Positions 1-9,800 of a DNA stretch of 24,620 bases are shown here, in pieces. The position numbers and the translations under genes were made by a program. The notes below the pieces were generated by a model. The model made no database searches. It was not told the origin of the DNA and worked only from the letters and a program-made list of their open reading frames with translations. The stretch covers positions 1 to 24,620 of the forward strand of contig NAVB01000251.1 in the NCBI GenBank assembly GCA_002179805.1. The letters are read 5' to 3'. Position 1 is the first letter of the stretch; each line of letters begins with the position of its first letter. This DNA is from Acanthamoeba lenticulata. Taxonomy: Eukaryota; Discosea; Longamoebia; Acanthamoebidae.

Positions 1-62
1 TAAAAAAACAATATTTCAAATTTATGAAATTTTTGGTTTTTTTAATCAATTGTCATGATCAG

Positions 63-3000
63 GGAGAGCTCCAAGTATTGGCACCTGCGAGCCTCCAATT
101 ACCTGCAGGGCTCGCTGCACGGCGAGGCTTTGGCCTGCGTCGACCTGGCCATCCGGGCGTGCTCCAAGCAGTCCCTAGGCCTCCTCGGCCGCTGCTACTA
201 CCTCCGCGGCAAGATCCTACAGGTTCGACCCCCACACTCGTGTCCATGATGCGATATATGTATTTACTGATTATTTAATGTTTCAAATCCAGGAAATCAT
301 TCGAAATCCGCCACAGATGCCGACGACGCTCCCCGCGCCCAACCTGGACGATGACACTGTCCGCTACATCCTCTACCTGGGCGAGAAGGGCCGGCCCACC
401 GTGGAGCCCACTCTCTACACATGTCCCGGTACAGTGTTATCATTATTACTACATTTTATGAATTACAATATTTTCAACAAGTTGTTGATCTTTTTTCTAA
501 TATTTTGTATTTTTTGGGCGCAGGCGACGTACTGCAGGAGGCCGTGTCGTCGCTCGACCGGGCCTACGACTACTTCCTGGCGGTGGGCGACGATCTGCAG
601 TTGTCAAAGACGCTGTCGCGGATCGCCGAGGTCTACCTGGACCACCTCTTCGTGCACGTGGCGCTGCTCCGCGTGCCCTACGAGGAGCGCGCTCGCTTGA
701 CGTCCTTCTCCCTCTCGGACATGGCGCGCAAACCGGGCACTGTCGAGGAGGACGAGGAGGAAGAGGGCAAGGACGTCTTCATCTCCTTTGACACCATCGA
801 GGGTCCTGCCGAGACCTGCCTCGACATCTGCGCAGAGACTTGCAACGTCATGCTCATGCTCACTGGGTTCGTTTTTTGGCTCTTTTTTTCTTCTGTATTC
901 TTTGCATTCTCGGCCTGTTTTCTGACACTGCCTTTTTTGCATTCTTTTCTCGTGCAGCTACATGAACATGGCCGAGCTGCGATACCTCCAGGACTCGATC
1001 GGGGACAGCCTGGCCTTCTGGCGCGAGTGTAAAGACCAGTTTTTGCTACTATTTATGGACGGGTCGCGCTTCATGGCCGAGAACGCCCCGCCGACGCTAC
1101 TCGGCCGCGCGCTGCACCTCGTCAAGCGCCTCCTCCGCTTCATGCTTTGCTTCGACGTCGAGCTCATCAACAAGGTCTCTCTCTCTCTCTCTCTCGCACT
1201 TCTGTTCTTCTTGTTGAGGCCGAGTAGCTTACGTGTTCATTTTTTGTCGACATCCATACAGAACCTGATGCTGATCGACGCCTATTTGCTGCTGGAGCGC
1301 GAGCTCGAGCACGCGCGCAAGCGATCGTACAGCCTGCGGCTCCCGTCCGAGGCCGACACGGTCAACGGCCTCATGGCCCAGATCACGCGTCTGATCTGCC
1401 ACCCGCCTCGCCGGGACTTTCTCGCGGGCGCCAAGCGGAAGCGATATCCTTCGTTTGCGCCGTCGCGCGATGGCGTCAACGTCCTCGCCTTTGACAGCGC
1501 CGCTGCGGCCGATCACACGCAGGACGACGACAAGAACCCGATCATCACCGTGTTGACGGCCGCGGCCGGCGCCGATGGGCCTTCCTCGGCCGCCGCGTCC
1601 TCTTCCTCGTCATCCTCTTCGTCGTCGGCGGGCCCGATGGCGTTGTCGCCAGGCGCGATGGCGTCAGCAGGCGTCTCGCCGGGCGGCCCATTGGCCGCAA
1701 CGCCAGGCGCCGCGGCGGCCGGGGCCGAGGGCGGCGGGGCCTGGGGCAAGCTGCGGTGGATCAAGAACTGTATAAACAAGTATGTCAACGGCCGCATGTC
1801 GCAGGAGGAGATGCTGGCCACCAACCGGGCCACGCTCCGCGCCCTGGCCCGCGAACAGCACCAGGCCCGCCTCTTCCGCCGCCAGGCGCAGCAGCAGGCC
1901 AACGGCCGCCTCCCGCCCTCGCCCTCTGGCGGTACGGCCCGCCAGCTCTCTCTCTCTCGTGCTGACGTCATCAACGTGCATGCTGACGTCAGCGTCGTAT
2001 TTGTGTGTGGTTGTGGGCAGGCGCCGGAGCCGCAGCAGCCAGCTTGCTGGCCCAGCAGGTGGCGTTTGGCAAGAAGCTGGGCAAGGGCACGAGCATCCGC
2101 GGTCGGGGAACGTTCATGCGGCTCCTGCAGGAGAAGCGCTCGACGGCTTACGCCTTCAACGAGCTCGTGGCCCAGCGGCCGGCCCTGTCGCAGCTGGTCT
2201 ACATGTTCGTCCTCGACAACGCGCTCGTAGCCTACGTGCCGGCCTCGGGCAAGAAGCGCATCCAGCAGCTGGCCGGCCGCGTTGAGGCCTCGGGCGGGAC
2301 GCTGTCGAGCGAGGAGAAGGGCGAGCTGGCCGTGTCCGTCCACCTCATGGCCGACGACGCCGAGTCGGTCAGCTTCGCCGTCAGTCCGGGCGCCACGCTC
2401 GACTCGCTCCTGCGCCAGCTCTACACCCAACGCGACTGGCACACCCGCGCGCCGGGCGACGGCAGCGGCGCCTCCTCCTCGTCCGAGGGCGGCGTCTCGC
2501 CCACCCTCCTGTCCTCGTCCCCGCCCTCTGAGTTTGCGCCGTACGCTCCTTCATCATCATCGCCTTCATCATGATTGCCGTCACGGCTGATGTCATCATC
2601 GTCGTGTTAATGCAGGAACACGAAGCGGGAGCGGACGTCGTCGGGCAGCAAGCACGGCGGCGGGGCCGCGAACAAGTTTGGCACCGTGTCCAAGGCGCTG
2701 CAGCTGCAGCCCCGAATCCACTTCCAGCAGGCCACGCCCGCCTTCTATCCCCTCTTCCAGCAATGGCTCGAATTCTTCGGGCAAAAGGTAGAAGACCTTT
2801 TTTCTTCATTTTGTTTACGTATTGTTCTTATTTTGAAATGTTTTGCGAAATGTTTCAGGAGATGGTGCATCACCCATTGCCGGGTTCGAGCGGCGAGCGG
2901 ACCGAGCGGGAGCGCACGCCCATGGAGAAGATCGGCAAGCGGGCAGGCCACCGGCGAAGCAAATCGTCGACCTTTACCAGCCCGTCGCTGATGGCGTCCG

Positions 3001-4921
3001 CCGGTGGCGGCAGCGCCAGCGCTGGCGACGTCCACCACTATCACCCGGCCGCCGGGGCGGTGCCGCCGTGCGTGTTCCTGGCCAAGCGGGTCTACGCGTC
3101 GGCCGAGGGCGGAGCCGAGGGCAACGCCGGCGGGTTCGTGCCGCTGTCGGAGCTGATGAAATCGCCGCTGGCCGACTGCTTCTCGCCTGCCGAGATCGCG
3201 TCGGCCACGCCGGCCTGCCCGCTGCGGCTCTACCTCTACTTTGCCGACTCGGCCGGCCCGGCGCTGTCCCACCTCACTGCGCCCTCGGCCGGCGCGCCGG
3301 CGGCCTCGCGCAAGATCTGCTTCTCGGAGCTCACCCTGGCCTACCTGGCCTCGCTCGTCGCCCACCCGCCGCCGCCGCCACTCCTCCGCAAGATCAAGCC
3401 CAAGCGCGACGACGCCCTCGCGCCCCTGCCCGAGCTCGCCCACTCGGCCCTGGCCGAGCTCACCAGCGTCTTCTCGTCGGTGGTTGAGATCATGCCGGCC
3501 TCGGGCCAGACCGGACCGGCGGCGGGCATCGTGCCGGTGGACCTGCCCGTGGCCAAGTCCTCGAGCGGCGGCGGCTTCTTTTCGGCCCGCTTCCGCCGCT
3601 TCACGTCTTCATCGTCCTCATCGTCGTCATCGCACGGCCTTCCGGCCTCCACGCGCGCCATCTCGGCCACCCCGCCTGTCGTACGGCCGCCGCCCGCTCA
3701 GAGGCCCTGCATACCACGAATTCTAACTTTTCCACCCAAAACACATAGCTCCTGGTCTGCAACGGGCCGCTGCAGATCGTGCCGTGGGAGCTTCTGCTGC
3801 ACGACGCCGTCGTCCGCTCGTTCTCGCTGCACGGCCTCCTCCACTCGCCCGCCCTGGTGCGTGTGCCCTGCCCGTCCGCCCGCTAGCCTGAGCTTGAACT
3901 CATGTCCAACCCACAGAAACCACGGAAGATGTTGCGCGGCGATGGACCGGCGTCGGTCGTGGCGTCGCTGTCGGCGGCGACGCTGGCCGGCCACCAGATC
4001 CAGGTGCCGCGCTTCGTGCTGCCTTTCTCGCACTTGTCGCCATCGGCTGTGCCCTCGCCGGCCGCGCTGACGGCCGGCGGGCCCGGCGCGCTGCCGCTCG
4101 GCCAGTCGGCCGCCGCGCCGCCCATGACCGCCCGCGGAAGCAAGGACCGCGGCGGCGGCAGCGCGGGCGGCGCCGGTGGCGGTGCGGCGGTGGCCATCGG
4201 CGCCGGGCCGGTGGTCAGTGACGAGGAGGCCGAGGCGCGGCAGATCGAGTGGGTCGTGGGCAGCGCGCTCCACGGCCTGCGCGCCTGGCCCGAGGGTCCG
4301 GTCTACGGCGCCGAGGCCGGCCTGGCCTGGCCGCACGCGTGCGCGCTCACGGCCACGCCCAAGCTCGTCTCCAAGTACCGCAAGAAGCTGCGCGCGCTGG
4401 CCTTTGTCGACCTCGGGCCCGTCGTGGCCTCGGCGGGCCTCGCGGCGCCCGGCCCGCTGGCCGACGCCATCATCGCCGGCGGCGAGCTTGGTGCCGCCGG
4501 CGCCAGCGGCAACAGCAGCAGCGGCGGCCCGAGCGCCTCGGGCGAGTGGTCCGTGTGCCTACTCACCTTTGGCGAGCTGGTCGACAGCCACCCGCTCGTC
4601 GCCGAGCTGGCGCGACGAGCCGGCTGCACGCTGCTCTTTGTGCCGCCGTCGCACGTCAAGGAGGTGGCCGAGCGGCTGGCCAAGCTGGCCGACGCCCTGC
4701 GGGCCTCGCGCCTGCGTTCGGGCGCGTCGGCGACCTCGGGCGCCGTGCCGCCCTCACTGCCCTACCTCCTGCTGGCGGCCATCTCGGGCTTCCACGAGGA
4801 GCACCTCTTGCCCATCGCCATCGTCAACCCGCCGCCCTCGCCCTCAGGGGCTGGCGGCCCGCCCGCCGGTCCTCTCTCGCCGCGCGGAGGTTTTGCATCT
4901 GCTGCTGGCGGCAGCAAATGA
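63..4921 (+). CDS. Large TPR-like helical protein with CHAT/separase-like strand (5' partial)
   Basis: The gene is cut by the window's left edge. Ten exons join in phase: 63-222, 293-428, 524-866, 958-1174, 1262-1931, 2021-2540, 2616-2787, 2859-3680, 3749-3856 and 3917-4921, giving about 1383 codons and a TGA stop. The first half has amphipathic helix pairs that look like degenerate TPRs, for example around NYLQGSLHGEALACVDLAI and EAVSSLDRAYDYFLAVGDDL. Ser- and Ala-rich linkers follow at roughly 1560-1740 and 2460-2540. The 3749-3856 exon encodes NGPLQIVPWELLLHDAVVR, which resembles the strand before the catalytic region in CHAT/separase (clan CD) proteins. TPR plus CHAT is a known pairing. 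I cannot see the His-Gly and Cys catalytic pair downstream, so any CHAT fold may be inactive. The gene structure is well supported. The family call is tentative and no function is assigned. Confidence 0.7.
1176..1195. repeat. (CT)n microsatellite in an intron
   Basis: Ten CT units lie directly after the GT donor of the 1175-1261 intron of the TPR-like gene. This is a simple intronic repeat with no coding effect. Confidence 0.9.
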
Positions 4922-5115
4922 TGATCTCCCTTCTCTCTTCTTATGCCACACTTGTCCAAACCTCAACCCGAAAAGTAAACGTTTTGTTGTCATCAAGGAG
5001 CCATTTGGTGGCCGTGGCTTGTGACGGCCCGTGATTGGCGGCGGCTAAGTCCTTCAATGACGTTGGATAGTGGCACAACATAGTGGTTGCAGTGTCATTC
5101 TTTCACAGTGCGTGC
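4922..5115. other. Intergenic gap between the TPR-like gene and the transposon
   Basis: This short stretch follows the stop codon of the TPR-like gene and runs up to the left inverted repeat of the transposon. I see no open frame of note, no RNA gene and no clear polyadenylation hexamer. Confidence 0.6.
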
Positions 5116-5136
5116 CAATTGAGGCGTAGGTACAAA
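5116..5136 (+). repeat. Left terminal inverted repeat
   Basis: CAATTG followed by AGGCGTAGGTACAAA. It matches the reverse complement of 6160-6180 with one mismatch (C/T at position 10). Confidence 0.85.
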
Positions 5137-5216
5137 CAAAAATGTTGGAGGGAAGTACATATGGCGAAATTGTTATAAGCTTGGTTATGGCCAATAAAGA
5201 GCCCAAATGAAGTGGT

Positions 5217-6134
5217 GCTTTATTTGTTGCATGTGTTAACAACCCCAACAGCAATCCACACACATGCATTCTGCTGTTCATCATTTTCATGCCAAGCAAC
5301 CTTCAAGCCATCAAAAACACCCACCACTCTACCAAACCCATTTTCAACACGAGCACAGGCGGCAGCCAGGGTAGAGTTGTAGGTCTTGAGCTCCTTTGTC
5401 AGTGTGTTGATGTTCTCCCCAGTCCTGGAGTTGCCCTTGTGCTGCTTGACAGTTGTCACAAATTTGACATTGTGAAATGCCGTTTTTCCCCACTCAAAAT
5501 GGTTGTTGGCCAAGACAACAGCTCCCTTGAGGTGGGTCTTGATGAACTCCCTCTGAAGCTTGAGGAAGTCACCATCATACACCTTGGGGGAGCACGAAAT
5601 CAGCCATAGGCATCAGAGAGAACCATGAACCGTTGGCCAGGGCCATTCAACTTGTAGCTCTAGTCAGGGTCCTTCTTATGACCACAAGAGACACCAGCAA
5701 GACAAAGGTCAAAGGAATCCATCCACAAGCATCCTCGTTTAGCAGAACCACCAAGTTGCAGGTCTGGTACAAGGCGCCTCCTTGAGCACTTGATGCAAGA
5801 GGTGGATGTTGTGCACAGAGAATGGTTGGAGCAGCCAATCCAGTTGCCAACCTGGATGTAGAGTCAATCAAAGCTGATGGCATAGCAGTCTTTGTAAAAA
5901 GACCAAAACGAACTGGTGGTAGAACTGTTTGATGTGTTTCATCGCCCAAAGAGGTGGTTTGTGGGCAGTGACAAAGGGTGTAATCTTGGCAAGGACAGGC
6001 TTGGGGACCATCCTATGGACTTGAAGAGTGACTTGTGTAAGGGTGATGTTCATGGTTGAAAGAGTGTTGTGGTATAATATCGTCCACCATCCTATTTGTT
6101 GTATATCCTTCCATGCAAAAAGCTGGCCAGCCAA
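5217..6134 (-). pseudogene. Frame-broken DDE transposase
   Basis: This is a transposase remnant read on the minus strand, in at least three frames. An N-terminal piece (6134-5868) runs through MAGQLFAWKDIQQIG. A middle piece (5949-5647) contains ALIDST, a candidate for the first catalytic Asp near 5860-5868. Another frame reads DLCLAGVSCGHKKDPD and, after an in-frame stop, QRFMVLSDAYG, a candidate for the second Asp near 5612. The C-terminal piece (5582-5220) has HFEWGKTAFHNVKF and then ARVENGFG, a good match to the third acidic residue of DDE_Tnp_4 (Glu near 5344). Frameshifts and stops separate the three acidic residues, so the copy cannot make an intact enzyme. The family assignment rests on motif spacing and the R-x-VEN-x-FG signature. 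Confidence 0.6.
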
Positions 6135-6159
6135 AGTGTATATTTTGCTGTGTTTTTCA

Positions 6160-6180
6160 TTTGTACCTACACCTCAATTG
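6160..6180 (-). repeat. Right terminal inverted repeat
   Basis: TTTGTACCTACACCT followed by CAATTG. It is the inverted partner of 5116-5136. Confidence 0.85.
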
Positions 6181-6802
6181 ATGGTGGATGCACATAAGGG
6201 GATCATGAATTAGTAAATAAGGGGATCCTGGATTACTGTCCTTGCACTAAAAAAAACAAGATGCTCAGTATTGTAGTGTGCTTCGCTTTTGGCCAGCCTT
6301 GGTACATTCAACCTAAGCTTAACACCCAACGTAGATGAGCTACAGGCCAGTCTTGAGGAGGTTCTTGATGCGCCCCACATCTGGGATTGAAATCCACCGG
6401 CCTTTTTCTTTCCTTTTCTTGGGGAAAATGAAAAAGAAAGAGTCCGCCCGAAAGAGCGAAGAGTTTCGCTTCGTTGTTGTGCCAGCAAGATCTTCTTTGC
6501 TGGGCAATGCCGCTCTGCCAGCCGCCACTGGTTCCGGTGCTCGAACAAGCCGTTTCCTTTGTGTCTCGAAAGGTGCGCCACCTGTTTAGCCACCTGTTGG
6601 TGCACCTTGCCCCCTCCAACACGAGGCCTCTTGCTTCGTGCAGGAGGAACTCGTCGGCTGTTTCCTTCTTCAATGGCAGGAGCTCGAGCACCAGAACGAA
6701 TTCGCACAGCAGCAAGATTCTGCTTCGCATCAACAGTTACATGCTCCTCTTTGTTGTTGGCATTTATTGGCTCAAGCTGGTCCCTAACTCGGCCTCCTGC
6801 AG
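6181..6802. other. Unresolved region upstream of the PIP kinase gene; open frames on both strands
   Basis: No gene model is secure here. On the minus strand a frame stays open for about 200 codons (near 6830 down to 6210), including AAVRIRSGARAPAIEEGN and HRNQWRLAERHCPAKK. A C-tract ending CCCCAAG near 6420 could be an acceptor for a last minus-strand exon reading GRWISIPDVGRIKNLLKTGL, then stop. On the plus strand a frame is also open from 6474 into the first PIP kinase exon. The sequence at about 6750-6802 (T-rich, ending CTCCTGCAG) looks like the 3' end of a plus-strand intron. A short near-repeat, AAGGGGATC, occurs at about 6197 and 6219. The sequence does not decide between a small minus-strand gene, a transposon scrap, and 5' UTR/intron of the next gene. 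Confidence 0.4.
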
Positions 6803-9800
6803 ACCATCCTTCCGGATCACCGCGCGCACTTCAGGCCCGGAGCCTAACGACGGACTCCATGGCGTGGTCGTCGTCGCTGTCGCCGCGACACGCGAGCAGC
6901 TCGACGCCGACTGGGAGCTGGTCCTCGCCCGACTGCCCGACTTGCTGACTGAGCTGGCCGCCGCGGCAACCGACACGACCGAAGGCGCCGCTGGCTCGCT
7001 GCTGGACCAGGCCATCACGTCGCTCTGGCGCGGGCTCCAGCAGATGCCACAGCAACAGCAGAAGCGCGTCAGCGGCGTCGAGCGACAGCGTTCGTTCAGC
7101 GCGACGGCCCAGGACGAGGTCACCAGCAGCGGTGATGACGGCACCTCGTCGGCGCGCAGCAGCGTCAGGCAGGACGACGGCGGCGAAGAAGACGAGGAAG
7201 ACGTCGAAGACGACGAGGAGGATGACGCCGGCGACGTGCCCGAGCTGGCCCTCCAGGCCGCGCCGCCGCGTCGAGCTCCCGGCCCCGACGCAGCTGCGCC
7301 ATCGGACGAGGTCGAGAGCTTGGAACTCGGTGCGTGAGAAGCGCTCGTCTCTCCCGTGATCCGAGTGCTGACCTCTGGTCTCTGATCTCTCGATGGACAG
7401 ATGCCAGCGAGATCCAGCTCCAGCGCGACGCGTTCGGGCTGCCCGCCGGCGAGCCCTTTATCGAGCGTACGCACACTCGTGCGACGAAAAGCAGCACTTT
7501 GGGACAACTGAACGTGATGTTTTTCTTGTACCAGACTATCTGTGCGGGATGGAGGGCCCGTTGCAAACGCACATCCGGGGCAAGCTCTACGTGTGGCAGC
7601 ATTTTGTGTGCTTCCGGCCCTACGTGCCCTGCGCCTTCTTTGGCTGGAACAGCGTACGTCGCTACTCAACTCAACGCAGCCCTCGAGCGGCGGCGGCGTT
7701 CTCACATCGCGCCCGACCTATGGTGGCGTGGTGCAGTTGGTGCTGCCGTTCAAGGAGGTGGTCGTCGTCAAGAAGACGCTGGGCCACCTCGTCTTTCCCA
7801 ACGCCATCCTCGTCCGCACGGCCAAGCAAAAGCACATCTTTGTCGGCTTCCTGCGGCGCGACGAGTGCCTGTCCATCCTCGAGTTTCTCTGGAACCGGCG
7901 ACACGAAACGGTTCGATCGAACGTCATTGTGCAAACGTGATTGGGTGATGTTTGCCAACTCATTTCTTATGATACAGGAGCCAATCATCGTGTCCGGCCA
8001 ACCGCTGGCCCGCATGCTGGGCATGATCAAGTACCCCAAGGAGAGCCGCGAGCTCCACCAGCTCTTCCAGCTGGCCGATACCGAAGTCCTCGTCGAGCGT
8101 ACGCATCCCTTCCCGTCTGGCGACCATCAATCGCGGCCAACGTCTGACGCGCTTGTGGTGGCCACACAACAGAGTACGTCTGCAGCTACAAGGAGGGCCT
8201 CGTGAGCATTCCCACGCGGGTGCGCGCCAGCTGGCCTCCTGTGCCCTCCTTCCGCGCGCACGCAGGCCAGGCATCTGAAACATCTGAACTATGCACACAC
8301 AGGGCCGGATGTACATCTCGCAGAATTACATCTGCTTCGTGTCGACCCTCATCCTCCAGCTGCGCCCGACCAAGGTGGTCGTCCCTTTCGAGCACGTTGA
8401 GTCCATCGCGCGGGACTGCTCCGCGTTCCTCATCCCCGACGCGATCGAGCTCGTCGTCCACAACCCGGCCGACCCGGCCGGCCCGCGACAGGTCCTCATC
8501 CCCGTCCCCGCCCTCTTGCCGCTGCCGCCGCTGCTACTTGTCTCGAGGGCTCACGCGGCTCTGGGCGGCGGCCGCGTCGGGCAACAGCTGTGCTTCCAGG
8601 GCTTCATGAGCCGCGACAGGACCCTCAGCGTGCTGACCACGCTGTGGCGGCGGGCCAAGGCCCGACAGAGCGGCCTCCGGGTCCTCGTCTGCGGCGCCTC
8701 CACGGCTGCAGGCAAGCACCTCACCAAGCTGCTCGTCCAGCGGTGCGCCTCCACGTTTGATCGCTCGACAAGCCCGAGAAGAGGAAAGGACTCACATGGG
8801 GAATGCCAGGAATGTCAACGTCCGGGCCGGGGTGCGGCACGAGCGCGTCAAGAAAGAGCTGGTCTCGCTCGGCAGCGAGGTCGTGCTGCTCGACTACGAT
8901 CAGCCCGAGTCCCTCCGCCAGGTGCCTCAACACGTCCATCATCGTTTGGCCGGAAAACTGATCGCAAGTCCGTGGTCCACACACACACACACAGGCGATG
9001 GAGGGCGTGGACAAGGTGGTCTTTTTCCCGCCGCTGGTGGAGCACATGAAGCAGCAGACAGCCAACGTCGTGGCCGCGGCGCTGGCCGTCAAGAGTGTGA
9101 CGCATCTCGTCCGCTTCGGGCCGCTGCCTCCCGGCAAGCGCTCGGAGACGACGGGGCTCGTGTTCCAGATGCACCGCGAGGCCGAGCAGGTGGTCCGCGA
9201 CAGCGGCCTCGCGCACACGTTCCTGCGGTGCAGCCCTTTCCTGCAGACTCTCTTCCATCTCTACGATCCCGCCTCAGCTAAGCTCCTCGTCCCTTTCGGT
9301 TCGCGCCTCTTTCCTGCATTTTTTCGGAATTTATTTGTTTATGTTTCATTTTTCGTTTCGTTCTTTGGGTTTGTTTCGTTTTTCATTCTTTTGTTTCGTT
9401 GTAAAATGGAGCAGGGAATGCCAAGACGACGATGATCGACGCGCGGGATGCGGCGGCAGCGGCGGTCGAGGTCGTGTGCGATACGGGAACGGCCTTTCAT
9501 AACCGAACGCTAGAGCTGCACAACGGGCAAGTCCTAACGTGTGCCCAGATCGCTGAGGCCATGACCCAGCGGCTTGGCAAAACCGTGTTCTTTGTCGATT
9601 CCTCAGCCGATGTCAACCCGAGGCTGGTGCGTCTCCTCGTCTGTCATGTTTGTCTAGTGCAAATCGTGGAATGACAAGCATGCGCGCTTGTACATCGGTG
9701 TGTCGACACAGCACGGCAGCCGCAGCGCGTGGGTGGTGCGAGCGCTGACCGAGAGCTATGCCCGAGCACGCGAGGACGGCGTCGAACTGGCCGACGAGCC

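Larger units (their letters stand above)
5116..6180 (-). mobile_element. Decayed DDE DNA transposon (Harbinger/DDE_Tnp_4-like) with TIRs
   Basis: The two ends are inverted copies of GAGGYGTAGGTACAAA, at 5121-5136 and 6160-6175, differing at one base. Each is preceded by CAATTG. That hexamer is its own reverse complement, so it may be the tip of the TIR or a target-site duplication; the element is 1053-1065 bp depending on the choice. The interior is clearly AT-richer than the flanking exons and holds a broken transposase on the minus strand. It sits between two gene models and does not interrupt a visible exon. The TIRs are seen directly. The superfamily is inferred from the transposase remains. 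Confidence 0.75.

Noticed and set aside
1513..2442. A 309-codon minus-strand open frame
   Set aside because: It is antisense to TPR-like gene exons that join in phase, and its composition is typical of a GC-rich shadow.
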